Shown here piece by piece: positions 26,081-33,789 of a stretch of 64,000 nt of DNA (within the stretch, counting starts at the first letter, position 1; every line of letters begins with the position of its first letter). The stretch covers positions 1 to 64,000 of the forward strand of contig NZ_PISE01000007.1 of NCBI RefSeq assembly GCF_002835805.1, in the 5' to 3' direction. A program made the position numbers and the translations under genes. This DNA comes from Niallia nealsonii. Lineage in GTDB: Bacteria; Bacillota; Bacilli; Bacillales; Cytobacillaceae. The notes under the pieces were generated by a model. That model saw only the letters and a program-made list of their open reading frames with translations. It was not told the DNA's origin and did no database searches.

Positions 26081-26629
26081 TTATTCTGGATAATAAATAA
26101 CATTAAAAATAGTCACAGTTTTATTTAATGGATTGGTATAAATATGTTGTTGATTCGGGGAAAATTGCAGTCCATCTCCTGTTTCCAGTTTATAGTGATT
26201 CTCTCCAATTTCTATTAATAGCTCTCCATCACCTACTAAAATATATTCTTCTCCCGCATGCTGTTCAGAAACATGGCTTGCATATGCATCTAATCGTATC
26301 GTATAGATTTCAAATTTTTTTCCTGGATGGAAAGGAAACAGGGAAAACAGATGATAGTGATCACTGTCATCTGTAAATGCCTTTAGCTCTTTTAATTTAA
26401 CTTTTTTTATCTCTGTTTTAGATTCTGCCATAAAATAAGAAAATGATACTTGCAGCCCCATCGCGATTTTCCAAAGTGTTGATACGGTTGGATTTGTTTT
26501 CCCCTTTTCAATGGATGCAAGCATACCTTTACTTACTCCTGTCAACTCAGCAGTTTTATCCAGGCTAAGGCCTCTTTTTTTTCTTAATTTCTCTAGATTT
26601 TGTCCAATTATATTTGCTAAAGGCTGCAT
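26081..26629 (-). CDS. XRE-family regulator with cupin sensor domain
   Basis: A 182-residue regulator. Residues 8-62 form the helix-turn-helix (IGQNLEKLRKKRGLSLDKTA, GVSKGMLASIEKGKTNPTVSTLW). Residues 110-178 form a cupin_2 barrel (HAGEEYILVGDGELLIEIGE, ETGDGLQFSPNQQHIYTN), which normally binds a small ligand or metal. It is divergent from azlCD with 105 bp between, so it most likely controls that exporter in response to an amino acid or related ligand. This pairing is inference from position; XRE-cupin regulators beside AzlCD are common. Confidence 0.85.
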   Translation of the reverse strand: MQPLANIIGQNLEKLRKKRGLSLDKTAELTGVSKGMLASIEKGKTNPTVSTLWKIAMGLQVSFSYFMAESKTEIKKVKLKELKAFTDDSDHYHLFSLFPFHPGKKFEIYTIRLDAYASHVSEQHAGEEYILVGDGELLIEIGENHYKLETGDGLQFSPNQQHIYTNPLNKTVTIFNVIYYPE

Positions 26630-26734
26630 GTCGTTTCTCCTTCTAAATGAATAGTTGCATTAATGATTAATTCCTTATATACTGTTCATTATATCATACA
26701 TACAGACAATATATAATACAAAAGGAGAAACCTT

Positions 26735-27460
26735 GTGGAAACGTTAAATTCTATTACTAAAGCAGCTTCGCCCTCTCCTACCTTTCTCGACGGAGCGAAA
26801 GATTGTGTTCCAACATTATTAGGCTATGTTAGCATTGGTATTGCAATGGGCATAGTTGGTATTTCATCTGGTTTATCTATCTTCGAAATACTGCTTTTGT
26901 CTATCTTTGTTTATGCAGGTGCTGCACAATTTATTATCTGTGCTATGATTGCTGCTTCTAGCCCTATAAGTGCCATTATTTTAACAACATTTATTGTGAA
27001 TTTGCGCCATTTACTGCTTAGTTCAGCAATTGCACCATTGTTTACTGCCTACTCCATACGAAAAAATATCGCTTTTGGCAGTTTGCTTACAGATGAATCA
27101 TTTGGTGTTGCTATTGTAAAAGCAGCTAAAAAACAACCAATTAATGACAAATGGATGAATGGTTTAAATATAACAGCCTATATTGTATGGATTTTTTCTT
27201 GTACATTAGGGGCTTATTTAGGAGGATGGTTTCCAAATCCAGAAATTCTAGGATTTGATTATGCTTTAACAGCTATGTTTATTGCACTGCTTATTCTTCA
27301 ATTACAGTCCATTGAACACACTAAATTAAAGCATTATCTATTACTCATGTTACTAATGATTATTTGTATGCTTATCTTTTCTTCTTTCATCAACAGCAGC
27401 CTTGCAGTTATTATTTCTACTATCATTGTAGCAACGGTTGGGGTGGTGACAGATAAATGA
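26735..27460 (+). CDS. azlC: AzlC-family branched-chain amino acid exporter, large subunit
   Basis: A 241-residue membrane protein of the AzlC/LIV-E family with about six to seven helices. The signature region GAAQFIICAMIAASSPISAI and NLRHLLLSSAIAPLF is present. With AzlD it exports branched-chain amino acids or analogues such as 4-azaleucine. The start is GTG at 26735 with AAAGGAG 7 bases upstream. It overlaps azlD by 4 bases. Confidence 0.9.
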   Translation: METLNSITKAASPSPTFLDGAKDCVPTLLGYVSIGIAMGIVGISSGLSIFEILLLSIFVYAGAAQFIICAMIAASSPISAIILTTFIVNLRHLLLSSAIAPLFTAYSIRKNIAFGSLLTDESFGVAIVKAAKKQPINDKWMNGLNITAYIVWIFSCTLGAYLGGWFPNPEILGFDYALTAMFIALLILQLQSIEHTKLKHYLLLMLLMIICMLIFSSFINSSLAVIISTIIVATVGVVTDK

Positions 27461-27780
27461 ATACCTCCCTTGCATTTGTTTTGCTTTTAGTTGGATGCAC
27501 CATTGTTACACTGCTGCCAAGGATACTTCCTTTTATTCTTGTTCGAAACTTTACTATTTCTAAACCAATTAAAAAATGGCTCTCCTATATTCCCATTTGC
27601 ATTTTCACAGGATTAATTGTGGAAAGTCTGCTTGCCAAAACAAATAGTGGCCTTGCAATAAACTGGACAGTATTAGCTGCGGCCATCCCTACATGTCTTA
27701 TTGCCATTTTTACAAAGAGCTTGCTGACAACCGTTTTAGTTGGAGTATTTTCCATGGCAATTATTCGTTTCTTTTTTTAA
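27457..27780 (+). CDS. azlD: AzlD-family branched-chain amino acid exporter, small subunit
   Basis: A 107-residue protein with about four hydrophobic helices and the family segment LLPRILPFILV-R near 21-32. It is the small partner of AzlC. Its ATG overlaps the azlC stop (ATGA). It is followed at once by a terminator shared with the convergent transglutaminase-like gene. Confidence 0.9.
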   Translation: MNTSLAFVLLLVGCTIVTLLPRILPFILVRNFTISKPIKKWLSYIPICIFTGLIVESLLAKTNSGLAINWTVLAAAIPTCLIAIFTKSLLTTVLVGVFSMAIIRFFF

Positions 27781-27781
27781 A

Positions 27782-27829
27782 AAAGGGTTTCCTATACATC
27801 GGTATAACCGTCTGATAGGAAGCCCTTAT
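27782..27829. terminator. Shared terminator between azlD and the transglutaminase gene
   Basis: AAGGGTTTCCTAT and ATAGGAAGCCCTT pair (one G-U) around a 19-base loop. The minus strand ends in a T6 tract, so it mainly serves the minus-strand cassette. Confidence 0.75.
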
Positions 27830-28696
27830 TTAACAGCAGATTTTATCATTATCCTTTAATCTGCTTACACTAATTGAAACCGATAATTCCTGTGTTCCAT
27901 TGCCCATATACACACCTTTTAATGGTGTAATGTCCCCATAATCTCGTCCTGTAGCAACACGAATATGCTGATTCATTGCCACCATATTATTGGTTGGATC
28001 AAATCCAACCCATCCATACTCAGGAATATATCCTTCTACCCATGCATGTGTTTGAGAATCCCCTCTCATTGCTGCGTCCTCACCTCCATAAATATAGCCG
28101 CTGACGTAGCGAGCAGGAATGCCTGCATGCCTGCATATTGCCAACATTACATGGGAAAAATCTTGGCAAACTCCTGATTTTTTCTCAAACACTTCACTTG
28201 CAATCGTTTTAACATGAGTTGCTCCAGGTACATAGGAAAAATGATTAAATATATATTCATTTAACTTTTGCAAAAAGATATATGGATTAACTTCTTCCCC
28301 AAGTGCACTTGTGACAGACTTCAGCATTTCTTCACTTAAAGTCGTATAATCGGTTGGTTTTAAAAACTCTGCGAACTGTTGTCGAAAGGATTCCAGCTTC
28401 ATTTTATGCAGCATCTGTTCATCTAAAAGGATGTTTCGCTTTTCATATTGAACATGTAAAACCGACTTTGTTTCTACAAGCAATTCATTATGAGGCTCCC
28501 AAATATAAAAGGTTGTCACTTCATTTCCCCAGTAGTCAATATGACTATAAGAATTTGCTTTTGGAGATATCATTAAATCATATTCTAATAGCATTTGATT
28601 ATTGTTCGATAATGGTTTAAAAAGACAATGATTAATACTTTTGCTTACTGGCAAACTATACTTATAATGGGAGCGTTGGAACACTTCATATTTCAT
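27830..28696 (-). CDS. Transglutaminase-like protein of the ATP-grasp cassette
   Basis: A 288-residue protein: an N-terminal bacterial transglutaminase-like domain (about 1-80), then the transglutaminase core with Cys in SGVCQDFSHVMLAICR, His in THAWVEGY and Asp in WVGFDPTNN, a complete papain-like triad. Proteins of this type are encoded with a circularly permuted ATP-grasp and an alpha-E protein; the set is predicted to make and process an unknown peptide-like compound. It overlaps the alpha-E gene by 4 bases. No signal peptide is seen, so it is probably cytosolic. Confidence 0.88.
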   Translation of the reverse strand: MKYEVFQRSHYKYSLPVSKSINHCLFKPLSNNNQMLLEYDLMISPKANSYSHIDYWGNEVTTFYIWEPHNELLVETKSVLHVQYEKRNILLDEQMLHKMKLESFRQQFAEFLKPTDYTTLSEEMLKSVTSALGEEVNPYIFLQKLNEYIFNHFSYVPGATHVKTIASEVFEKKSGVCQDFSHVMLAICRHAGIPARYVSGYIYGGEDAAMRGDSQTHAWVEGYIPEYGWVGFDPTNNMVAMNQHIRVATGRDYGDITPLKGVYMGNGTQELSVSISVSRLKDNDKICC

Positions 28697-29655
28697 CTTG
28701 GACTTATCTCTCCTAAATAATAGGTCTCCATGATAGCGAGGCCAATCGAATCACATAGAGACTGTAATCTTTGACAATACTTATGCAGAGAATCTGGAAG
28801 TTGATCTACTGATTTACAGCGAACTTCTTTATTTAATTCTTCTAGTACTGCATATAACTTTTCAGAATATCCATTTACTTGCCTGTGCTCTAATGTTTGA
28901 AAAGCGTTTACTAGCTGCTGTACACTATAACTTACCGAACGAGGCAATGAATCATCAAACAATAAATAGTTTACAATTTTCACGGGATCCATCGAAGCCT
29001 GATATTTCTGAATATAAGAATCATACCCGCTTAAACTGCTCAACACTGAACTCCAATAATGATAATGGATTCCCTCTTTATCAAATCTTTCTGTCCGCTT
29101 TTGATTGTAATATACATCAAGAGTACATGCCAGTTTTCTTATGACCTCTAAGTATTTGCCGAATATTATAAATAAATAACCTTCTTCTCGAGACATTAAA
29201 CCTGATATGATTCCCTGAAATAGAAAATATTTTTCATTGATACTCTTAAAATAGTTATTCAATTCTTCTGTTCTTACTACAGAAAAAGAGAACTTTTGTA
29301 TTTGTAAGTATAATTCGTTTATCACTTCCCATAATTCAATCGGTATCATCTCACGGATCATTTTTGCATTTTCTCTAGCTATTTTAATGCATGAATAAAT
29401 AGAATTGCTATTTTCTTTTGCAAATCCGACATAGTGTATAACAGACTCACGATCGTATTGCGTATAAAGAGCTTGATAATCTTCTTTATTGCTTGTGATT
29501 TCGATAACTTCTTTCCAATCATTTTCTGTACCTAATAGGGGATCCTGATTTTCTAAAATACTAACTAATCTTACAGATAACAGTTTTGCCATACTATCTG
29601 CTCTTTCCATATTCTGCGCAATCCAATAAAGCGAGTCAGCAACACGGCTTAACAT
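28693..29655 (-). CDS. Alpha-E domain protein (DUF403)
   Basis: A 320-residue all-helical protein that starts MLSRVADSLYWIAQNMERAD, the hallmark of the alpha-E (DUF403) family. Further conserved pieces are ENAKMIREMIPIELWEVINE and the SYSVQQL region. Its biochemical role is unknown; it always travels with a permuted ATP-grasp protein and often a transglutaminase. AGGAGGC lies 9 bases upstream of the ATG. It overlaps its neighbours on both sides, so the three gene products are probably made in fixed ratio. Confidence 0.88.
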   Translation of the reverse strand: MLSRVADSLYWIAQNMERADSMAKLLSVRLVSILENQDPLLGTENDWKEVIEITSNKEDYQALYTQYDRESVIHYVGFAKENSNSIYSCIKIARENAKMIREMIPIELWEVINELYLQIQKFSFSVVRTEELNNYFKSINEKYFLFQGIISGLMSREEGYLFIIFGKYLEVIRKLACTLDVYYNQKRTERFDKEGIHYHYWSSVLSSLSGYDSYIQKYQASMDPVKIVNYLLFDDSLPRSVSYSVQQLVNAFQTLEHRQVNGYSEKLYAVLEELNKEVRCKSVDQLPDSLHKYCQRLQSLCDSIGLAIMETYYLGEISPR

Positions 29656-31112
29656 CCTTTTTGCCTCCTATCATTGATGTTGTTTCCCAATACCCAAGTA
29701 TCTTTGCTGCCCCCACCTTGTGAAGAATTGACAACAAGAGAACCCTTTTTTAATGCAACTCTTGTTAGACCACCAGGAACAATATGAGGCACTTCATTGA
29801 GAAGTACAAATGCACGAAGGTCAATATGCCTGCTTTGAATACCTTCTTTTGTATAGGTTGGCAGTGTAGACAATGATATAGTAGGCTGAGCAATAAAGTT
29901 TTCAGGATTTTTGATAATTTTCGCTCGAAATAGCTCTTTTTCTTCCATAGTTGCATGGGGACCAATTAACATATTATATCCTCCAGAAGAATTTCTTTCT
30001 TTGAAAACAAGTTCATCTAAATGGTTTAAAGCATAATGATAATCTTCTTTTTTGGATAAAATATAGGTTTTTACATTGGATAGAATCGGCTCTTCCTGCA
30101 AATAATAACGAATCATATCAGGTACATATGCATATGTTGCTTTATCATCAGCAACTCCATTTCCAATTGCATTTGCAATTGAAACATTCCCTGCCCGATA
30201 TGCGTCTAATAAACCTGGTACTCCTATTAAAGAATCTTCTTTAAATTCAATCGGATCTAAATAGTCATCATCTATTCTTCGATAAATGACATCCACTTGC
30301 TGCAATCCCCTTGTTGTTTTCATATAAACAATTCTGTCTTTCACAAGAAGATCTCTGCTTTCGACCAGCTCAATCCCCATTTGTTTTGCTAAAAAGCTAT
30401 GATCATAATAAGCGGAATTGTACATTCCTGGAGTTAACAAGACGATTACTGGCTTCTCCTTTTCTTTTGGAGCAATATATTTTAACGCTTCATGCATCTC
30501 GTATAAATAATTATCTAATGATTGCAATGTATATTCTTTAAATAGTTCAGGAAAAAGTTTCCGCATAATATAACGATTCTGAAAAACATAAGAAAGTCCA
30601 GATGGATTGCGAATATTATCCTCAAGAACTAAATAATTTCCGTTCTCATCTCTAATTAAATCGATGCCAGCTATAAAAATATGATTCTTTTTTGGCACCT
30701 CCACTCCATATACTTGATGATAAAAATGAGGAGAATTCACAATCAAATCTCTTGGCACTACTTGATCTTTTAAAATGTTTTGATCTGTATAAATATCATC
30801 AAGAAAACAATTTAATGCCCTAACTCTTTGGTAAAGCCCTTTTTCAACGATCTCCCATTCATCGGCTGGAATAATTCGAGGCAACGGATCAAAAGGCATC
30901 GTTCTTTCTGTTCCTTCATCATTATGATAAACAGTAAACGTAATGCCTTGACGCATAAAATCCTGTTCTGCCAACAAATGTCTATTTTTTATCGTATCTT
31001 CATCTAATGCAGACATATTATTCACTAACGATTGGTAATGCTTATGTGGCTTGTCATCATTTATAAACATTTCATCAAAAAAGTGGTCTGCTGTCTCATA
31101 TTTTTTTATCAT
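29649..31112 (-). CDS. Circularly permuted ATP-grasp type 2 protein
   Basis: A 487-residue CP_ATPgrasp_2 protein (old DUF404/407). Visible marks are RIIPADEWEIVEKGLYQRV, FIAGIDLIRDENGNYLVLEDN-RNPSG, YRRIDDDYLDPIEF and the C-terminal RAFVLLNEVPHIVPGGLTRVA with SSQGGGSKDTWVL. The family is predicted to form peptide bonds with ATP, but its substrate is not known. The frame begins at GTG 31124; AGGTAGGTG followed by 9 bases favours the ATG at 31112. It is the first gene of a three-gene cassette. Confidence 0.88.
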   Translation of the reverse strand: MIKKYETADHFFDEMFINDDKPHKHYQSLVNNMSALDEDTIKNRHLLAEQDFMRQGITFTVYHNDEGTERTMPFDPLPRIIPADEWEIVEKGLYQRVRALNCFLDDIYTDQNILKDQVVPRDLIVNSPHFYHQVYGVEVPKKNHIFIAGIDLIRDENGNYLVLEDNIRNPSGLSYVFQNRYIMRKLFPELFKEYTLQSLDNYLYEMHEALKYIAPKEKEKPVIVLLTPGMYNSAYYDHSFLAKQMGIELVESRDLLVKDRIVYMKTTRGLQQVDVIYRRIDDDYLDPIEFKEDSLIGVPGLLDAYRAGNVSIANAIGNGVADDKATYAYVPDMIRYYLQEEPILSNVKTYILSKKEDYHYALNHLDELVFKERNSSGGYNMLIGPHATMEEKELFRAKIIKNPENFIAQPTISLSTLPTYTKEGIQSRHIDLRAFVLLNEVPHIVPGGLTRVALKKGSLVVNSSQGGGSKDTWVLGNNINDRRQKGC

Positions 31113-31124
31113 TCGCTTAAACAC

Positions 31125-31755
31125 CTACCTTAATTTAAGAATTATTCGACAATTAATAATATAAACCTTTTCATTTTCTGAATTTTTAAAAAATTAAATT
31201 TGTAGTTTACTAAAAAATTTAGTACGCAACTGCAAATCCCTATACAACTAATCCAAAATTATTAACAAAAAACCCTAATACTTCTCTCCCATTTGCCATT
31301 TATTATGTAACTTTTTCTTACAATTGTTAGATTAACAGCGAAAATTGTCAAATGCTACTATATTGTCAGAAAATCTAACAGTATTTATCGGAAGTTTTTT
31401 CCACATGTTTTCTTGAAAAACCTTCTATTCTTTCTGAATCTAAAAAAGAAGTAAATTGCTTTAATTAAATAAACCTTCTCCATACAGCCATTAAACGTTT
31501 ACTCATTTTTCTATTAATACGCAAAATACTTAATCAATCAAGAAATAATAATCTAAAGAATAGCTATAGCAAAAGAATATTCTTTTCTGTTCATTGAAAT
31601 GAATCACTACTGCTTCTATAGGCAAATAAATAGAAGATATGTGAATATCTCTTTTTTCTATTGGCCTTATAGAACTCTAATAATTGAAAAACTGCATATT
31701 ATTGTACTTTCGTTTCTTTTCTATGAAGTTTATAATAAAATTTTGGTTATATTAT
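31125..31755. other. Long A/T-rich intergenic region without genes
   Basis: About 630 bp between the ATP-grasp cassette and the glnS promoter. Both promoter regions must lie here since the genes diverge. I see scattered A/T-rich short inverted repeats (for example AAATTTGTAGTTTACT and TAAAAAATTTAGTA near 31195-31224), but no reading frame with a ribosome-binding site, no T-box motif and no copy of the R1 or R2 repeats. Confidence 0.5.
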
Positions 31756-31764
31756 TGATATAAT
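31756..31764 (+). promoter_or_regulatory. Extended -10 promoter for glnS
   Basis: TGATATAAT (TG-n-TATAAT) at 31756-31764, an ideal extended -10 box, about 120 bases before the glnS start codon. No good -35 is seen. A second TATAAT at 31824 is an alternative. Confidence 0.5.
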
Positions 31765-31883
31765 CATATTAAGAACTAATTTTTTATTTATATAATCAAG
31801 AACTCTCCCAATAAAAGCTTAATTATAATGGATTTTGTTTTTGATTACTTTCTAAAAATGAAAAAAAGAAAGGTGGATATATT

Positions 31884-33533
31884 TTGGATAACAATTCTAA
31901 TTTTATTAAGAATATTATTAAAGAAGATTTGGAAACAGGGAAGCATAATTCTGTCATCACTAGATTCCCGCCAGAACCAAATGGATATTTACATATTGGA
32001 CATGCAAAATCAATTTTTATTAATTTTGGTTTAGCAGACGAATTTAACGGAAAAACAAATCTGCGTTTTGATGACACCAATCCTTTAAAGGAGGATGTCG
32101 AGTATGTTAATGCAATAAAAAAAGATGTCGAATGGCTTGGATACAAATGGGAAAACTTATTGTTCGCTTCCGACTATTTTGAGGAAATGTATAATCGTGC
32201 TATCCTATTAATCGAAAAAGGCCTTGCATATGTAGATGATCTATCAGCCGATGAGATTCGTGAATATCGAGGCACCCTTACAGAACCGGGCAAAGAAAGT
32301 CCTTTTCGAACTAGATCCGTTGATGAAAGTCTGCAGTTTTTTAAAGCAATGCGCAATGGAGATTTTGGAAATGGCGAAAAGGTTCTTCGTGCAAAAATAG
32401 ATATGGCTTCACCTAATATCAATCTGCGCGATCCTGTTATTTACCGCATTTCCCATGCATCACATCATAATACAGGAGATAAGTGGTGCATTTATCCGAT
32501 GTACGCTTTTGCACATCCTTTAGAAGATGCAATCGAAGGAGTAACACATTCTCTTTGCACAACAGAATTTGAGGACCAACGTCCATTATATGATTGGGTT
32601 ATTAGAGAATGTGAAATGGAAAGCACTCCACAACAAATTGAATTTGGACGTTTAAATATTACGAATACTGTTATGAGTAAACGTAAGCTAAAACAGTTAG
32701 TGGATGAAAAGTATGTGGATGGTTGGGATGATCCACGCATGCCTACCATCTCTGGATTAAGAAGAAAAGGGGTAACGCCTGAAGCTATTCAAGCTTTCTG
32801 TAAAGAATTAGGCATCTCTAAAGGATCTGGAGCAGTTGATTCCGCTATGTTAGATCATTTTGTGAGGGAAGACCTAAAATTAAAAGCACCAAGAACCATG
32901 GGTGTCCTTAATCCTTTAAAAGTTGTTATTACCAATTATCCTGAAGGACAAGTAGAAATGCTTGATGCTGAAATTAATCCAGAAAATCCGGAAATGGGTA
33001 CAAGACAAATTCCTTTTTCTCGTGAAATTTATATTGAGCAAGAAGACTTTATGGAAAACCCGCCGAAAAAATATTTCCGTTTGTTCCCTGGAAATGAAGT
33101 TCGTTTAAAACATGCTTATTTCATTAAATGTGAAGAGGTTATTAAAGATGAAAACGGAAATGTAGTAGAACTGCATTGTACATACGATGTAGAGACAAAA
33201 AGTGGATCTGGTTTTACTGGCAGAAAAGTAAAAGGAACATTACACTGGGTCGATGCAACACATGCTATTCCTGCAGAATTCCGTCTGTACGAACCTCTTA
33301 TTTTAGACGAGGATGCTGAAATGGAAGAGGGAAAAACATTTTTAGATTATGTAAACAATAATTCCCTTGAAATTGTGCAAGGATTTATTGAGCCAAATAT
33401 GAAGGATGTTCAACCATATGATAAGTTTCAATTTTTCAGACATGGATACTTTAGTGTAGATCCAAAGTATACAACAAAAGAAAAATCTGTATTTAACCGT
33501 ATTGTTTCATTAAAAAGCTCCTTTAAACTTTAA
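31884..33533 (+). CDS. glnS: Glutaminyl-tRNA synthetase
   Basis: A 549-residue class I aminoacyl-tRNA synthetase that charges tRNA-Gln with glutamine. The HIGH motif is in [15 protein letters not shown] (His37-His40), the KMSKS-like loop is VMSKRK (263-268), and the C-terminal half is the GlnRS anticodon-binding double beta-barrel. Length equals E. coli GlnRS (554), with no YqeY fusion. The TTG start at 31884 has AGGTGG 7 bases upstream. Most Bacillaceae lack GlnRS and make Gln-tRNA by GluRS plus GatCAB, so this gene is probably acquired and duplicates that route. A hairpin terminator follows. Confidence 0.93.
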   Translation: MDNNSNFIKNIIKEDLETGKHNSVITRFPPEPNGYLHIGHAKSIFINFGLADEFNGKTNLRFDDTNPLKEDVEYVNAIKKDVEWLGYKWENLLFASDYFEEMYNRAILLIEKGLAYVDDLSADEIREYRGTLTEPGKESPFRTRSVDESLQFFKAMRNGDFGNGEKVLRAKIDMASPNINLRDPVIYRISHASHHNTGDKWCIYPMYAFAHPLEDAIEGVTHSLCTTEFEDQRPLYDWVIRECEMESTPQQIEFGRLNITNTVMSKRKLKQLVDEKYVDGWDDPRMPTISGLRRKGVTPEAIQAFCKELGISKGSGAVDSAMLDHFVREDLKLKAPRTMGVLNPLKVVITNYPEGQVEMLDAEINPENPEMGTRQIPFSREIYIEQEDFMENPPKKYFRLFPGNEVRLKHAYFIKCEEVIKDENGNVVELHCTYDVETKSGSGFTGRKVKGTLHWVDATHAIPAEFRLYEPLILDEDAEMEEGKTFLDYVNNNSLEIVQGFIEPNMKDVQPYDKFQFFRHGYFSVDPKYTTKEKSVFNRIVSLKSSFKL

Positions 33534-33555
33534 ATGATTTGCATGTTTTTAAATT

Positions 33556-33590
33556 AAAAGGGCGGTTCTTTACGAATCTCCCCCTTTTAC
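33556..33590 (+). terminator. glnS terminator, left member of a hairpin pair
   Basis: AAAAGGG and CCCTTTT pair around GGTTCTTTACGAATCTCC, then a short T-rich end. Nearly the same hairpin recurs at 33750-33785. The two flank an R2 repeat. Confidence 0.7.
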
Positions 33591-33592
33591 AG

Positions 33593-33748
33593 AGTGTCGA
33601 AAAAGTTGTAAAGTAAAAATTCAGGCTGAATGAAAACGCTCGACTATCGAGGAATCCCCCTTTTCGAGGAGCGGAGTTACCTTTTTGGGGGTAATGAGCA
33701 CCGCAAAAAAGAGGAGTGACGAAGAGAGCGAGCGTTTTTCAACTGCCT
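33593..33748. repeat. Repeat family R2, copy 2 (large imperfect hairpin)
   Basis: Starts GTGTCGAAAAAGTTGTAAAG. Long arms TTCAGGCTGAATGAAAACGC (33620) and GCGTTTTTCAACTGCCTGAA (33731) face each other and enclose a GC-richer middle. The left part matches the element at 5349. No reading frame is present. Confidence 0.65.
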
Positions 33749-33749
33749 G

Positions 33750-33785
33750 AAAAGGGGGAGGTTCTTTACGAACCTCCCCTTTTAC
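33750..33785. terminator. Terminator of the TPR/dynamin-like gene, right member of the pair
   Basis: AAAAGGGGGAGGTTC and GAACCTCCCCTTTT form a near-perfect stem around TTTAC. It ends the minus-strand gene at 33790. Confidence 0.8.
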
Positions 33786-33789
33786 TTAT

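Noticed and set aside
31125-31883. T-box leader for glnS
   Set aside because: No T-box consensus (AGGGTGG-type bulge) or terminator pair was found in the 750-bp leader.
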